Positions 1 through 11,200 of a stretch of 41,014 nt of DNA are shown piece by piece. Location of the stretch: NCBI GenBank assembly GCA_016292805.1, contig JAEDFM010000018.1:1-41014 (forward strand), given 5' to 3'. The stretch is from Treponema sp. (GTDB taxonomy: Bacteria > Spirochaetota > Spirochaetia > Treponematales > Treponemataceae). A program made the position numbers and the translations under genes. Below the pieces are notes generated by a model. The model did no database searches, was not told where the DNA came from, and worked only from the letters and a program-made list of their open reading frames with translations. The stretch's first letter is position 1, and each line of letters starts with the position of its first letter.

Positions 1-2
1 GG

Positions 3-299
3 CCAGGATACGGTGATAACTCACGTGTTCTCGCTTGGATTTTTGACCGCTGTAACGGTGTTGACAATGCTGTTGATACTCCAATTGGTCTTATGCCAGC
101 TGAAGGTGCATTGAATACTGAAGGTCTTGCTGACTGCTACAAGAAAACTCTCCCAGAAATCCTCAAAGTTGATGTTGAAGGATGGAAGAAAGAAGTTAAA
201 GACGTTCGCGAAAACCACTATCCAAAATTCGGTAAACACTTACCAAAAGAACTCAACGCAATTTTGGATGACCTGGAAGCTAGACTTAACAAGGCTTAG
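3..299 (+). CDS. pckG: Phosphoenolpyruvate carboxykinase (GTP), C-terminal fragment
   Basis: This is the last 98 codons of a GTP-dependent PEP carboxykinase; the 5' part lies outside the window. The frame is open from the first bases and reads PGYGDNSRVLAWIFDRCNG, which is the conserved stretch of the GTP-type family (usually W-PG-[FY]-G-[DE]-N-x-R-V-L-x-W) that helps form the nucleotide pocket, followed by the family's helical C-terminus ending in DLEARLNKA. The enzyme interconverts oxaloacetate and PEP with GTP/GDP in the cytosol. In fermentative gut spirochaetes it is likely to fix CO2 toward succinate or to serve gluconeogenesis, but this is inference. The internal ATG at 93 is not the start because homology continues upstream. 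Fragments resembling its last codons recur downstream. Confidence 0.93.
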   Translation, partial: PGYGDNSRVLAWIFDRCNGVDNAVDTPIGLMPAEGALNTEGLADCYKKTLPEILKVDVEGWKKEVKDVRENHYPKFGKHLPKELNAILDDLEARLNKA

Positions 300-300
300 T

Positions 301-580
301 TATGTGCAAGTTTGCCGATAGGCAAACTTGGTAAGCAGCCGCAAGGCTGCGACACGATCTGGAAGCTCGCTTGAACAAGTAATTTGGACGACCTTGATGA
401 CGGGTTTATGCTATTTGCATAACCCGGCAAACATATTTTATTGAAAAGTCGTTAAGAAAAATTGTGCAACAATTTTTTAGACTTATCGATATATTAAGTC
501 AAGACTTTAAGCGTAGCGTGTCTTGACCGTACGTAAGCTCGCTTAAACAAGTAATTTGGAATCCTGAAACAATTTCTGGA
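301..580. other. Gene-free, hairpin-rich region downstream of pckG
   Basis: No gene is visible between pckG and the small gene at 680. The stretch holds a series of inverted repeats: 307-316 with 321-330 (perfect 10-bp stem, 4-nt loop), 335-340 with 345-350 (perfect 6-bp stem, GCAA loop), 401-411 with 417-426 (one bulge), 457-465 with 469-477 (9-bp stem running into a T tract) and 498-505 with 520-527. Two near-identical 26-bp direct repeats are interspersed. It may be a 3' UTR that protects pckG mRNA, a decayed repeat element, or a structured small RNA; the sequence alone does not decide. Confidence 0.6.
363..560 (+). repeat. 26-bp direct repeat pair derived from the pckG tail
   Basis: Bases 363-388 and 535-560 match at 25 of 26 positions (G373 versus A545), 172 bp apart. 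The first copy, read from 356, still encodes D-L-E-A-R-L-N-K followed by TAA, the same residues as the true pckG end (272-295), and is followed by AATTTGGACGACC, resembling 261-273 of the gene. The arrangement suggests old tandem duplication of the gene's 3' end followed by decay and insertion of hairpins. Confidence 0.7.
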
Positions 581-590
581 TAACTGATAA

Positions 591-628
591 AAAGCCTGCA
601 GATTTGATTTTCTGCAGGCTTTTTTTAT
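591..628 (+). terminator. Rho-independent terminator
   Basis: A perfect 12-bp stem (591-602 with 611-622, core GCCTGCAGA) with an 8-nt loop is followed by a run of T to 626. It is the strongest terminator in the region and probably ends the pckG transcript about 300 bp after its stop codon. Confidence 0.88.
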
Positions 629-634
629 GTTTTT

Positions 635-662
635 TTGACAAATAGAAAATTTACATTATCAT
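635..662 (+). promoter_or_regulatory. Sigma70-type promoter for the small gene at 680
   Basis: TTGACA (635-640) is separated by 16 bp from TATCAT (657-662). The start of transcription would fall near 669, about 11 nt before the ATG at 680. The TTG of this -35 box could be misread as a start codon, but the promoter fit makes that unlikely. Confidence 0.55.
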
Positions 663-679
663 TATTATTGGTAGTTAAA

Positions 680-871
680 ATGATTATTGATGAATTTAAA
701 CAGTATTGTAGAGATAAGGGGAAATACAATATAACTAATTTGCCTGAAATTCTGAAAATATTTAATGAATTTGAGAAAAAAAAGAATAATACTTCCATTC
801 CAGATGAGCCTGCAGAAGCTTCTGAAATTGATTTTAGCGGTTTATTAATTCTGGAAAATGAAAATAAATAA
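680..871 (+). CDS. Small hypothetical protein (63 residues)
   Basis: I do not recognise this protein. It is acidic and mostly helical in appearance (MIIDEFKQYCRDKGKYN...), with a lysine run in the middle, a proline-containing linker and a hydrophobic C-terminal patch (DFSGLLILEN). There is one cysteine and no signal peptide or membrane segment. The frame extends upstream to a TTG at 635, but that TTG is part of a promoter-like TTGACA, so the ATG at 680 is preferred. No clear Shine-Dalgarno precedes it. It ends exactly where the convergent rlmM-like gene ends, with no space for a terminator between them. It could be a real small gene or a spurious frame; its own promoter is the main argument for it. 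Confidence 0.45.
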   Translation: MIIDEFKQYCRDKGKYNITNLPEILKIFNEFEKKKNNTSIPDEPAEASEIDFSGLLILENENK

Positions 872-1846
872 TTAATTAGTATGAATCCAGGTAAGTTCGT
901 GTTTGTTATAATTCAAATGCACGATTTTGCTTCCTGGAATATCTGCAAATTGCTGGATTAGAGGCCAGTCGATTGCCCCCTGCATTTTAATGGTACAGAT
1001 CATTTTCTTTTCTGAATCGTATGCAAGCCATTTTTTAATCCATTCTAATAAACGCTCTGGATAACAGATAACATCGCTTAAAACCCAGTCTACAGGTCCA
1101 ATTTCTTCCATAGTTAAAGTAAAGGCATCATGGGTCTGGAATTTAACTAAAGGATTGTTCATAAGAGAATCTGCAAGGGGAGCTCTGTCTACGGCGTAAA
1201 CCTGTGAGCCTAAGCCAACTAATACCCAGGTCCAGCCGCCAGGGCAGGCGCCGGCTTCAAAGCAGCGGCTATTGCTGTCTGGAAGGGTGGTGCCGTTTAA
1301 CAGGTTTGCCATTGTAAGGCTTTCTTGAATTTTTAAGTAGGCACGGCTTGGAGGATTTTCGTGGTCTTCTATAAAATGTAATGTGCCGGCTGGTAAGGTT
1401 GAGCTGGTTACTGCGCTGGCAATCATTGTGTGTTCATCAATTAATGTATAAAGTCCCATTGGACTGTTAGGAATTGTAACAGGAAATTTTCTGTCTTTAA
1501 GATTTATATATGGAAGTTTATCCTGAATAAGCTGTGCACGGCGGAAACAAGTGTACTGGTATGGTGCCCAGTTTCTCTGAAGTTTTTTTAATTCTCCTGC
1601 AGCTTCTCCAATGGAATCAAATGTAACCATAAATGGTTCTTTCATAACTGTGCGGGCAAAATATGGAGATAGTTCAATTAACTGTTCTGGTAAATCTTTT
1701 TGATTATAAAAGAGAAGTTCGCCGTAAATATTTGCTGGAACTGCTGTTACACCAAAACGGTCTCTAAGTTCAGACTGTAGAGTTTGAGTCATATCTGGGA
1801 AAGGTAAAAAAGCCTGACCCTTAAGCTGTGTGATTTTTGTGCTCAT
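872..1846 (-). CDS. RlmM-like SAM-dependent rRNA 2'-O-ribose methyltransferase (FtsJ fold)
   Basis: The C-terminal half is an RrmJ/FtsJ-type Rossmann methyltransferase: the SAM-binding motif I reads EAGACPGGWTW (about residues 195-205), an acidic motif VYAVDRAPL follows, then LSDVICYP (about 253), a catalytic-type lysine in TIKMQG (about 280) and a late HELTW (about 318). The order D/K/E fits the K-D-K-E tetrad of FtsJ enzymes. The N-terminal half resembles the THUMP-like domain of RlmM, which methylates C2498 of 23S rRNA in E. coli; the exact target here is inferred. At 324 residues it is slightly shorter than E. coli RlmM. It lies 2 nt after the pilZ-domain gene and is surely cotranscribed with it. 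Confidence 0.8.
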   Translation of the reverse strand: MSTKITQLKGQAFLPFPDMTQTLQSELRDRFGVTAVPANIYGELLFYNQKDLPEQLIELSPYFARTVMKEPFMVTFDSIGEAAGELKKLQRNWAPYQYTCFRRAQLIQDKLPYINLKDRKFPVTIPNSPMGLYTLIDEHTMIASAVTSSTLPAGTLHFIEDHENPPSRAYLKIQESLTMANLLNGTTLPDSNSRCFEAGACPGGWTWVLVGLGSQVYAVDRAPLADSLMNNPLVKFQTHDAFTLTMEEIGPVDWVLSDVICYPERLLEWIKKWLAYDSEKKMICTIKMQGAIDWPLIQQFADIPGSKIVHLNYNKHELTWIHTN

Positions 1847-1848
1847 AA

Positions 1849-2205
1849 TTATTTAATTTCCAGTAAATCGTCAGAATATTTTTCAGAAAGATATTCTATG
1901 AAAGTTGAAAGGCGATTTACATCAGGAGAATAAAGAATCTGTAAGCCGATAAAAGTGTTTCCATCGCATTCTTTTACCCACTGTGGTTTACAGATAAGAT
2001 TCAAAGGTGGTTCATCATTATTACTGTTTGGAGAAAGCTTGATTTCATATTCGTTTTCTAAATCAACAACAACAGGAACCTGATAGTGAACTTTACATCC
2101 ACTTAAAGAAATATCATCAAGAATACCTGGAATAGCGCATAACTGTGGAGAATTGATTCTTCCGATTTCTTTATAACGAGTTTCCTGTCGATCTTTATAA
2201 CCCAT
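1849..2205 (-). CDS. PilZ-domain protein, probable cyclic-di-GMP receptor
   Basis: This 118-residue protein is a stand-alone PilZ domain. The two signature elements that bind c-di-GMP are both present: RxxxR as RQETR at residues 6-10 and DxSxxG as DISLSG at residues 31-36. The C-terminus carries the usual final beta strands (WVKECDGNTFIGLQI) and a helix. Such proteins convert c-di-GMP levels into changes in motility, secretion or surface behaviour; its partner is not evident. It is the first gene of a two-gene operon with the RlmM-like methylase and sits directly behind the giant surface-protein gene. The ATG is only 6 nt from a good -10 box and has no Shine-Dalgarno, suggesting a leaderless transcript. 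Confidence 0.88.
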   Translation of the reverse strand: MGYKDRQETRYKEIGRINSPQLCAIPGILDDISLSGCKVHYQVPVVVDLENEYEIKLSPNSNNDEPPLNLICKPQWVKECDGNTFIGLQILYSPDVNRLSTFIEYLSEKYSDDLLEIK

Positions 2206-2211
2206 AACTAC

Positions 2212-2240
2212 ATTATAAGTTTTATCTTTATTAAATTCAA
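2212..2240 (-). promoter_or_regulatory. Promoter of the pilZ-rlmM operon, leaderless geometry
   Basis: On the minus strand TTGAAT (2240-2235), a 17-bp spacer and a perfect TATAAT (2217-2212) are followed by only 6 nt before the ATG at 2205. The whole promoter fits in the 44-bp gap after the giant gene. Confidence 0.7.
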
Positions 2241-2249
2241 TTCTGTGTA

Positions 2250-5200
2250 CTATTTTTCATTAATACACATTACTTTACGAGTTTCATCAATTCCTTCGCC
2301 AATTACACGAATAAAGTACAATCCACGGGCAACCATATTGCCCTTTTTGTTTGTACCGTTCCAGGTGTAAATATGATCGCCAGAAACATTGTTTGAATTT
2401 TCAAGATAGCTGATAACATTACCATCAAGGGTCATTACTATAACCTTAAGATTTCCTTTACGAGGCATTGAAACTTTAATGGTTGTTCTTTCGCCTTTAA
2501 GGACATTTATTACGTTGTTATAAATTGAAACGCCACCTCGTTGTGAGGTAACGGCTTTAAGCTTAAATGACCACAGGTCTAAGGTCTGAATATCTGGATT
2601 AAGAATATTACTTGTTCTTAAAGCATAAATAGGAGAAGAAATACCTGTATAACTTGAACCATCGTTTGTGTTATCTGGATTATGCATAATGCTTGTGCCA
2701 TTTAATCCAAACAGGAACTGAATCTGATCACCAGAATTCCAGTCATAATCTTTTTGATTAAAGTTGAACTGGATACGGTTAGGATATTTTTCTTCATCAA
2801 AATCTGGAGCTGCAGTATGTAAAACTGTTTCAAAGTTTTCGTTCAATACATCTGACAGTGGTTCAAATGCTGGTGTACCTGCAACCTGTGGCAACCAGAT
2901 TCGTTTTTTAGTATCAAAGTCGTTATTGAAATGTGTAGAAACAGATTCTGCAGTTGGTGCTTTAGACAGATACAAAGTAAAGCTTTGAGTTGCAGGAACT
3001 CCGGCGTCGTTTGAGTCATCTGAATCACCATCAGAAGTTGTGTTTGTAATCAAATTAATCTGGCCACCGTATGGAAGAGTACCAAAGTTTTTCTGGTCTT
3101 TACTCCAGTCGTGAACAGCCCAACTGCCGTTTTCGTCATCTGGAGAGCGCATCATACTGGCAGCATTGTCTCCTGTATAATCTGGGTCGTAAGCATATTC
3201 AGGATTGATGACATTGATAGCAAAGTCTGAAAGAGGATGTGCTTTGTACATCTGAAGGTAACTGATACCATCGAAGTCCTGAATATAAGTTACGCGGGCT
3301 CCAGCTGCAAGAGTAAATGGATCTAATGAATATTCACTTTCGCTGGCAGGGAAAGCAATTCGTATATATTTAGTTTTAATATCATCAAGAGTTACGGCGC
3401 GGTTTAATGTAAGCTTGAATGCTGTAAACTCTTTATCACCTTTGTGAGTACCTGTAACTGTAAGTGGTTCATAAACCTGAGCAGATTCAACCTTAAGTGA
3501 TGTATCTTCTGTAAAGCTTGAATTAATTGTACCAAACTGAACAATTGAAGGTAAAACATCAACTAACTTTTCGTGTGTATAAGAACCTACTGAAATGTTT
3601 TCCAGTTTAAGTTTCTTTACAAATACAATATATAATTCTCCGTTACCATGTGTATTTCCACCAACTGGAGCCAATGTAATATCAAAGTCAGGTGGTGTAC
3701 GGTCGATGCTGGACATTAATGCATTTTGTAAACGGTTACCGGCCAGGTCAGTAATATAGGCATTTGTATTATCATAGCTGATAGAGAACTGAACTTCGTA
3801 ACTGTATGAAGAACCTGAAATTTCAAGACTGATATAATTATTGTCATCAGTTGATGGAATAGGGTAGGCATCGTTGCTTGACCCTGTAAAGTAACTTGAA
3901 GTAGCACCTGGTGTAATTGCTGTAAAATTATAGACAGGTTCGGCATCAGAGTGAATTCCAAATTTGAATGCTGACTGCATATTGTAGTATGAGCTGTAGC
4001 GGATACCGCCGCCTGTTCTGGCAGCACCATTTGCAAATGCACGAGATCCACCAAATTTATCTGCAGCCTGGAAACCTGGCTTTAATGAGTAGCGATAACC
4101 TTCTGCATCAGGAGCATCCAGCATTTGTGACCAACCGTGAGTAAATACGAAATATGTATTATTACCATTTTCTTCATTATCAAGAATATGGAATTCAAGC
4201 TTATCAATTACAGAACCATTACCTGTTGGAACGATTTCGTATTCATCAGCGTAGTCGTTACGGATTTTGCGAATCTGGGAGAATACTGGAGCTGATGTGT
4301 CCCATGAACCATAAATGGCATTTAGAGTTTCGTTTTTAGCACCCTGGTTAAGTTTAAACTCTGTTGCAATTTTATGATTTGTCTGTGTTCCTTTAACATC
4401 AATTGAGTTACCATTTGTATCTGTAAGATAAGAGTTTTCAATAGCTCTTACAGTTGAACCGTTTGCTGGCATTTCTGAGTAATCAATATAACCTATCCAA
4501 TTTTTGTGTGTTCCATCAATGGTTCCGTCAACATAACCAGCAATAGAAACACGGATTCTGTTTGTCTGTTTTTCAGCACTTTGACTGACAGAGGTTGAGA
4601 AGTTTCTGTAAAGAGAATGAGGACTTGATGAATCCAGTTTGTTTCCAGAATTCAATCTGCCGTCAGTAAATGCAGCAAGGCCTGCAATTGTTAAACCTTT
4701 TCCTGTGGCAGGTGTAATTCCTGTTCCCACGCCGGCACCTGTAATGCCACCAAGGGTAGCTGAAGCCTGAATATTGTTTTCTCCGTCTTCGGCTTTGAGT
4801 GCTGTTGTTTCATTGCCAATATTTACTGGTTCTGAATACAGGAATTCTACAAAGTTATGAGCATCGTAATCAGGCTGTATATCTGAATCTGGAATGTGAT
4901 TTTCCTGACCTGTGTAAACTGCCAGAAGTACAGGAGAACATTTATCCTGAGTTGCTGTAAATCCTTCTGCCTCTGTAAAACCGTCGGCTTCAAAGTTTAT
5001 GCCGTAGTTGCTGCTCATTGTGTGACCTTTGGCACTAGTGAACATTCCTTCAAGCATGCTTAAATCAACTGTAATATTGTGGTGAATACCATTACGGTCA
5101 GTTGATTCAAGAGGATTTGTTGCAATCTGATTATATGCATATTCACCGTCTGCATCTGTATTCCAGTATGAAGCAGCAGTGTTAGTTTCTGTGTGAATTG

Positions 5201-8200
5201 TTTTTAAGTAGAAGCTTGTAACACCTTCTGAACTGGCTTCTAATTCTGTTGTACAGTCTTTGTCTGTGTAAGCAACTGGATGGAAACGATATTCCTTATT
5301 GTTATACCAGAGTCCACCTTTTGAAAGTTCGCCGTTGGACTCTGCAGTTGCTCCAGCTCCAAGATTTGTGTTGATTTCGTTATGTGCATTTTCTACAGGG
5401 AGAGTGAATTCTACATAAATAACATCATCGTAAACTGTATAAGCCTGTGCAATCTGAGGAATTTCGAACTGTAAGTTTTGGTTGTTGCCACCGTTATCAG
5501 TATTGCCCTGTTCAACTGCAGCTGTTACATAACCTGTGTTAGCGGTAACTCCTGTAATTGCAGAATTGAAGATTGCTGCGTATGGAAGTCCCCACTGTTT
5601 TTCTGTTACTGCGTCGGTTGTATTTAGTTCTGGTTTAGAAGATGTATTTGCAGGAAGGTCCAGAGTTACGGATGGTAAATTAGTTCCGTTTAAATAGAAG
5701 TTGTTGCCAACTTTAATTGTTGAACCTGCAAGAGAGTCAAAGGTTGTAGTTTTTGAATCCTGAGCATAAGCAAAACTGAAGGTTGGATCTGTGTAATATT
5801 CAAAGCGAGTGTTATTGTCACTGTAACGTTTGTCAGTGGCAGAATAAGCTGCACCCCAAACTGCCAGGTTGTGCAATGCTTCAAGAGTCTTTCCGCTTTT
5901 AACTGTAACTGCACCGTTATACATATAGATGTTGTTTGCTGTAAAGTTGCCGTCAAAAATAATTTTATTTGTGTCACAATCAATATACAAATCGGAATCA
6001 AGATTTGCGTTTGTTGTAGAAGTCCATGTACGGTCTTTTGTACCTGCAGATTTAATATAGCCGGCAGTAACTTTTTCTTCCGAAGTAAAGCTTGTATTTG
6101 CGTCAATTGCAAGAGCATAAGTTGAACCGCTAAGCTTATTGTTGATTGTAAGTAAATCTGCAGGAGTTGAATTGCTGACTGTAAGTTCAGTGGCTTTTGT
6201 TAATGTAATTTCGTCATTATAGGTTTGAGATGAAGTTGTAATAACATTGGTTTTCAAAGTAACAGGGCTGTTAATTGTAAGTGTATTAATGTCTGCACCT
6301 GCTGTCTGAGTAAGATTAAAGGTTCCGTTGTTATTCAAAACAGCATCATTTACTTTATTGATTACTACTCCACCTGCCAGATTATTGCTGCCAGTAAGAG
6401 AAACATTTTCTGTAGTTTCAATTGTGGTTGTACCTGTAACTGCAAGCTTACCAGAAAGAGCTGTGTTGTTATGAATAATCAATTCTTCAGAAATTTCTAA
6501 ATCGCTGCTATTGTTTGTTACATCTGTAATAAGGAGATTTGCATATTCATTTCCCCAGGCAAAATTGATTGTAGGAGTTGCTGTAGTTCCTGAGTAATAT
6601 TCAACTGTACTGCCATCATTATTTACCCGTTCACCTGTAATTGTCTGAGCAGCATTTGTTCCTTTTATTTTTACAAGCCCATTGTTCGTAATTTTATTTG
6701 CTTTAAGGTCTTTTGTATTAATATGTAATTCAGCTTTCTGACCAATTGTAATTTCACCCAGGCCCATATCCACTTTACTTACACCATTAGGGTATGTTGA
6801 GTTATCTAAGTCTGGCCAGTTTGTAACTGAAGCTCCATTTACTTTTTCAGTGATAAAGATTATTGAATTTTTACCTGGAACAGAATTTCTATTCCAGTTT
6901 TTAGCTGTAAACCAGTCTGTGTTTTTTGTACCTGTCCAGGTATATTCACAGCCATTAAAGTTCCAGAAGTAGTTGTTGCCAGAATCTACGGAATTATAAG
7001 TTGTAATGTAATTATGAACATCTGGTTCTCCAGAAGCATTGTATCCATTTGTCATTTCAACAAACTGGATGTCAGGATTTTTTGATTCATCTGTATCTGT
7101 GATTGTTCCTTTAAAGTTGATGTAGAAACAATCAGCTTCTGTTGTATCTGTAATAGGTGTTGATGATGAAGATTTAAGCTTTAATAATTTTTCTGCGCTG
7201 TTTCCTTTAAGAGAAAGTTTAGTTGTAACAGTCTGAACATTTTCGGAACCTGCAGGGAAAGTAATCTGACTTGTTGAAGAGCTGTTATAAATATTTAAAG
7301 TTTCATACTGGTTTGCAGATTTAATTGAAATTGTACCAGCCATGTTTGCTGTATTAAAGTTTGAAGTACCTGCAATAATTATACTTCCGTCAAAAGTTAC
7401 AATGCCAGCATTTGCAGTAAAAGTGCCATTGTTTGTCCAGTGGCCAAGTACTGTAATAGTTTTACCAGAAGCTCCCTGTAATTCACCGTTAGTTTCTGCA
7501 ATTGTAATTTTACCAACTGTAGAATCTCCTGCTAAAGTTAACTTACCGTTAACATTTGTTTCGCCTGTAGTATGAGTCAGGTTTGTGATTGTAAGGCCGG
7601 CTGCAGAAGTTACTGTAAGGTACCCGGTTGTATTTAGGGTGGCAGTTGAAATTGTCCCGTCACCATTAATTGTTACTGAACCTGAAGCTGCAACATCATT
7701 TAATGTTTCAATAGAAACTGGACCATTAAAGTTTGTTTTAGAATTATTTTCAATTGTTACAGTTGTGGCGTTAAGAGTATTGGCAGCCGTGAAAATTACT
7801 TCATAGTCTGTAGCGTCTGCTTTTTGAATAAGAATTTTACTGTAAGTTGAATCAGTTGATTGTGGTGTAAAGTTTTGAGTTCCTGTTCCATTAATTACAA
7901 GTGTTTCTTCGCTTTCCCATGTGCCATTATCTGTAAAATCTTTTTTAAGATTTAGTACAGCTGATGATGTGCCGGTTGCAGAACCATAGTTTGTAAAGCT
8001 CTGGTTTGCCGTAAGAGTACCACTGTTACTAAATTGTGCCTTGTTATTAACCGGGCTGTTCAAATACAAGTTTGTACCAGAGTAGGTTACCTGGTCTGAT
8101 GGAGTTGAGCCAAAGTTGATTGCTTTATCTGTATCTGTGCCGGCTGTAATTTTTGGAAGTGTGGCTTTATTTGGTTCATCAACTTCTACAGAAATTAATT

Positions 8201-11200
8201 TCCCCAGAATTGTAATATCATCAGCGGCTGTAATTGAGCCTGCTATTGTAATTTCTGAATCATTTGAGCCAAGTGTTACTCCGCTGGTCTGTGTAAAAAC
8301 TAGTTCTGAATTAATTACAGCTGTTTTTGGGTTAAGTGTATTTCCATCAAGCTGGTTGATTGTAACTTTAGCTGCTTTATTGTTAGAGCTGTCTGACGCA
8401 TCAATGTAACCAATTTCAAGTTTTAAGGAATCAGCAGTATCACTAAAGGTTTCAATATTTGCATCGCACTGGAATTTAAGAGCTGCAGCTTTTGTTACAG
8501 TAAGCTTTGTTACATTTGCTTTTGTTTCAATAAAAGTTAACTCTTTATTTGAATCATTCAATACGATATTATATGTAGATTTTTCACGGGCCTTGAAAGT
8601 TGCAGCATCAGAACCAATAAAAGTGATTGTTCCCTTATCTGCGTCAGTTTCCCATATTCCATCGTCTGTAAAGCTTCCACCTACAGCAACTCCTTTTTCA
8701 AAAGTTGAGTTACCTGTACTGTCAATTGTGCAATTGCCAGGGATATTAAACTGTTCGTCTACAGAATATGTAAATGTGCCGCCAATTTCTAAGTGTTTTG
8801 AAATGGCAAATTTATTTGTGGTATTTAAACTAGAGTTTTCTGCAAAGTTAGAAGTTTCAGCATAAAGAGTTAATCCTTCTGCGGCAAAATTAACTGGACT
8901 ATAAAAATTAACTGATTTGAATTTAAGATCACTGCTTCCAACATTTTTGTGTAACTGAATTTCGCTGGTAAGTGGAGTTGTAATTTTTAAAGTTCTTGGA
9001 GTTGCGGAATTATAATCTACATCGGGAACAATAGAACCTTCCCTTGTATAAGGTGTTGTTTTATCCTGCAGAACAAAATTTCCACCTAATTTAAATTCTG
9101 CGTCTGCTGTTGTTACGGCTGGATAATCAATAATAAAATCTGATGTTCCAGAAAGTTCAACTTTTCCTGCATATTTTACAGCTGTTGGAGTTGTGGCTGT
9201 TCCTGAAACTGTAAAGCTTATTGCTTTTAATCCGTTAAGCGAAACTTTTTCTGTAGCATCAACAACAAGTGCATTTGAAATGATTGTGTTATTAAAGGTT
9301 ACATTTTTACCAGTAGCACTGATTGTGCCAGCTGCATGTAACTTACAGTTTTCGCCAAATGTAATGTTTTGATTTGTAGTGGTAAGCGTTATATCTTTAA
9401 ATAATTTATCATCAGTTCCAATAGAAATTTCAGCGCCAGTATCTGAGCCAACACTAATTGTATCATCATCACTTGAACCTGTAGTAGTAAGACTTAAATT
9501 CCATAGTGAAGAATCGGCTGCAGTTTTTGGTTCGATGGAACCTGTAATCGTAATTTTTTTTGCACTTAATGAAGCATTGTTTGAAACCTGAACAGTATTA
9601 AGTTTAAGGGCTACGTCTGTTGTTGTAATTGAACCTTTAAGATCTACAGTGCCATTTGTAACTTCAAAATCTTTTTGCGCAGTTATTGTTTTTCTTGTTT
9701 CTACGGTGATTGTACCTGCTGTGGCAAGAGTTGTTTTCTTTGCAAAAGTTGCATCGTCGCTGAAGGTAAGGTTTCCTAAGGAGGCAGTAATGTTGGAGTT
9801 GAAGGTAAAGCCTGTTGTTGTTCCGTTATCAAGGAAATCTACATTCTGGAAATCAAAGGATAATGATTCAGAAGTTACGCCTGTGTCTGTCCATTTTGAA
9901 ATCTTCATAGGATTAGATGAATCAAAACCTTTGAATGTAATGTTGTGTTCTGCATTGTATGGAATAAAAAGATTATACTTATTTTTTGTAGCGGCGGCTT
10001 CAGATTTTACATTAAAGCTGGAATTAGCTGGGAACATATTAAAACTAATGTCTGCATCAGTTCCAAAAGTCCAGGTACCATAATCATCAACTGTTCCACA
10101 ACTTCCAGAAATCCAGATTTTTGTGTAATTATTTTGTTTTACTTTTCCAGTTAAAGAGTTTGTAAAGTTTCCCCAGAAGCCAACGCTGGTAGGATTTTCG
10201 CTTGTTCCTTCTTTAATTTCAATTGTTCCATTATTTGTAAATGAAGAATTAACTTCTGAAGTATTTTCTATAATAAGTGTTGCACCAGATTCAATTGTAA
10301 AACTAGTTTTAGCTTTAATATTGTTATTACTTCCTGTAGTAGAAGTTGGAATAGTCCATGTACCAGATTTAATTACCAGATTGTAATAATCAGTTTCATT
10401 AGTACCATTGTGATAATCAGTAATATTGAAGGTTGTTCCTGTTGAGTATTCAACTGTACCTTTTGCGTTATCCATAATTGGAACTGGAGTAGTGCTTGAA
10501 TCAGTAATACGACCAGCATTGGTAAAGATTATAGTTCCATAGTTTGATAAGTCGGCTGTACCTGCGTCCTCATCATCAACCTGAAGATTGTTTGCATTAA
10601 GTGTAAGAGTTGCAGCAGAACCTTCTGATTCACCAATCTTCAATGTTTTAATTTTATTTGTGATGTTTGTGTATACAGGATATTTTGCGGCAGCAAGTCC
10701 ATCTGGAATAAGAACATTGTGGGCTGTTGTTGTACTTCCCGGGTAACCGTAATTTTCAGGAGTCCAGTTTGCAGCATTTTCCCATGCAGTGTCTATTGCA
10801 CCTGTCCATTTGTAAGTGATTGCAAAATCCCAGTTAGTGTTATTGCCGTTATCAAATGATTCTTCTGCAAAAATCTGTTTTAAAGATGACTGGTTTGCAG
10901 TTGAGTTTTCAATTGTAACCCATTTTACAGATGCGTTATTTGGATCATCAATGTTAATTTTCCAGTTTCCGCTTCCTGTAAGAGAAAGGGTATTTGTAAT
11001 GCTTGAACCTGATAAAGAAAGGTTTGTTACAGTTTGGAAAGTGTCAGTTTTAAATGTAAGAGCTTTACCCCCAAGAATTTCCGCTTTTAAGGTGTTGATT
11101 ATATTTGAACAGTTAAAGGTTGCAGAGCCAAGGCATTCTACCGTCAAGTTAGGAAGATAGTTGGAGCCTGAAGCTGGAGTGCCGTCAATGGTTGCGCCGT

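Noticed and set aside
635..679. TTG start for the small gene
   Set aside because: The TTG is the first three bases of a TTGACA -35 box; the ATG at 680 is preferred.
9649..10083. 144-codon plus-strand frame within the giant gene, and others nearby (7342, 7585, 8116, 8593, 9379, 12733)
   Set aside because: They lie antisense to a continuous 3762-codon gene; the Val/Pro/Ser-rich proteins are what the complement of Thr/Asn-rich repeats gives, with no family match.
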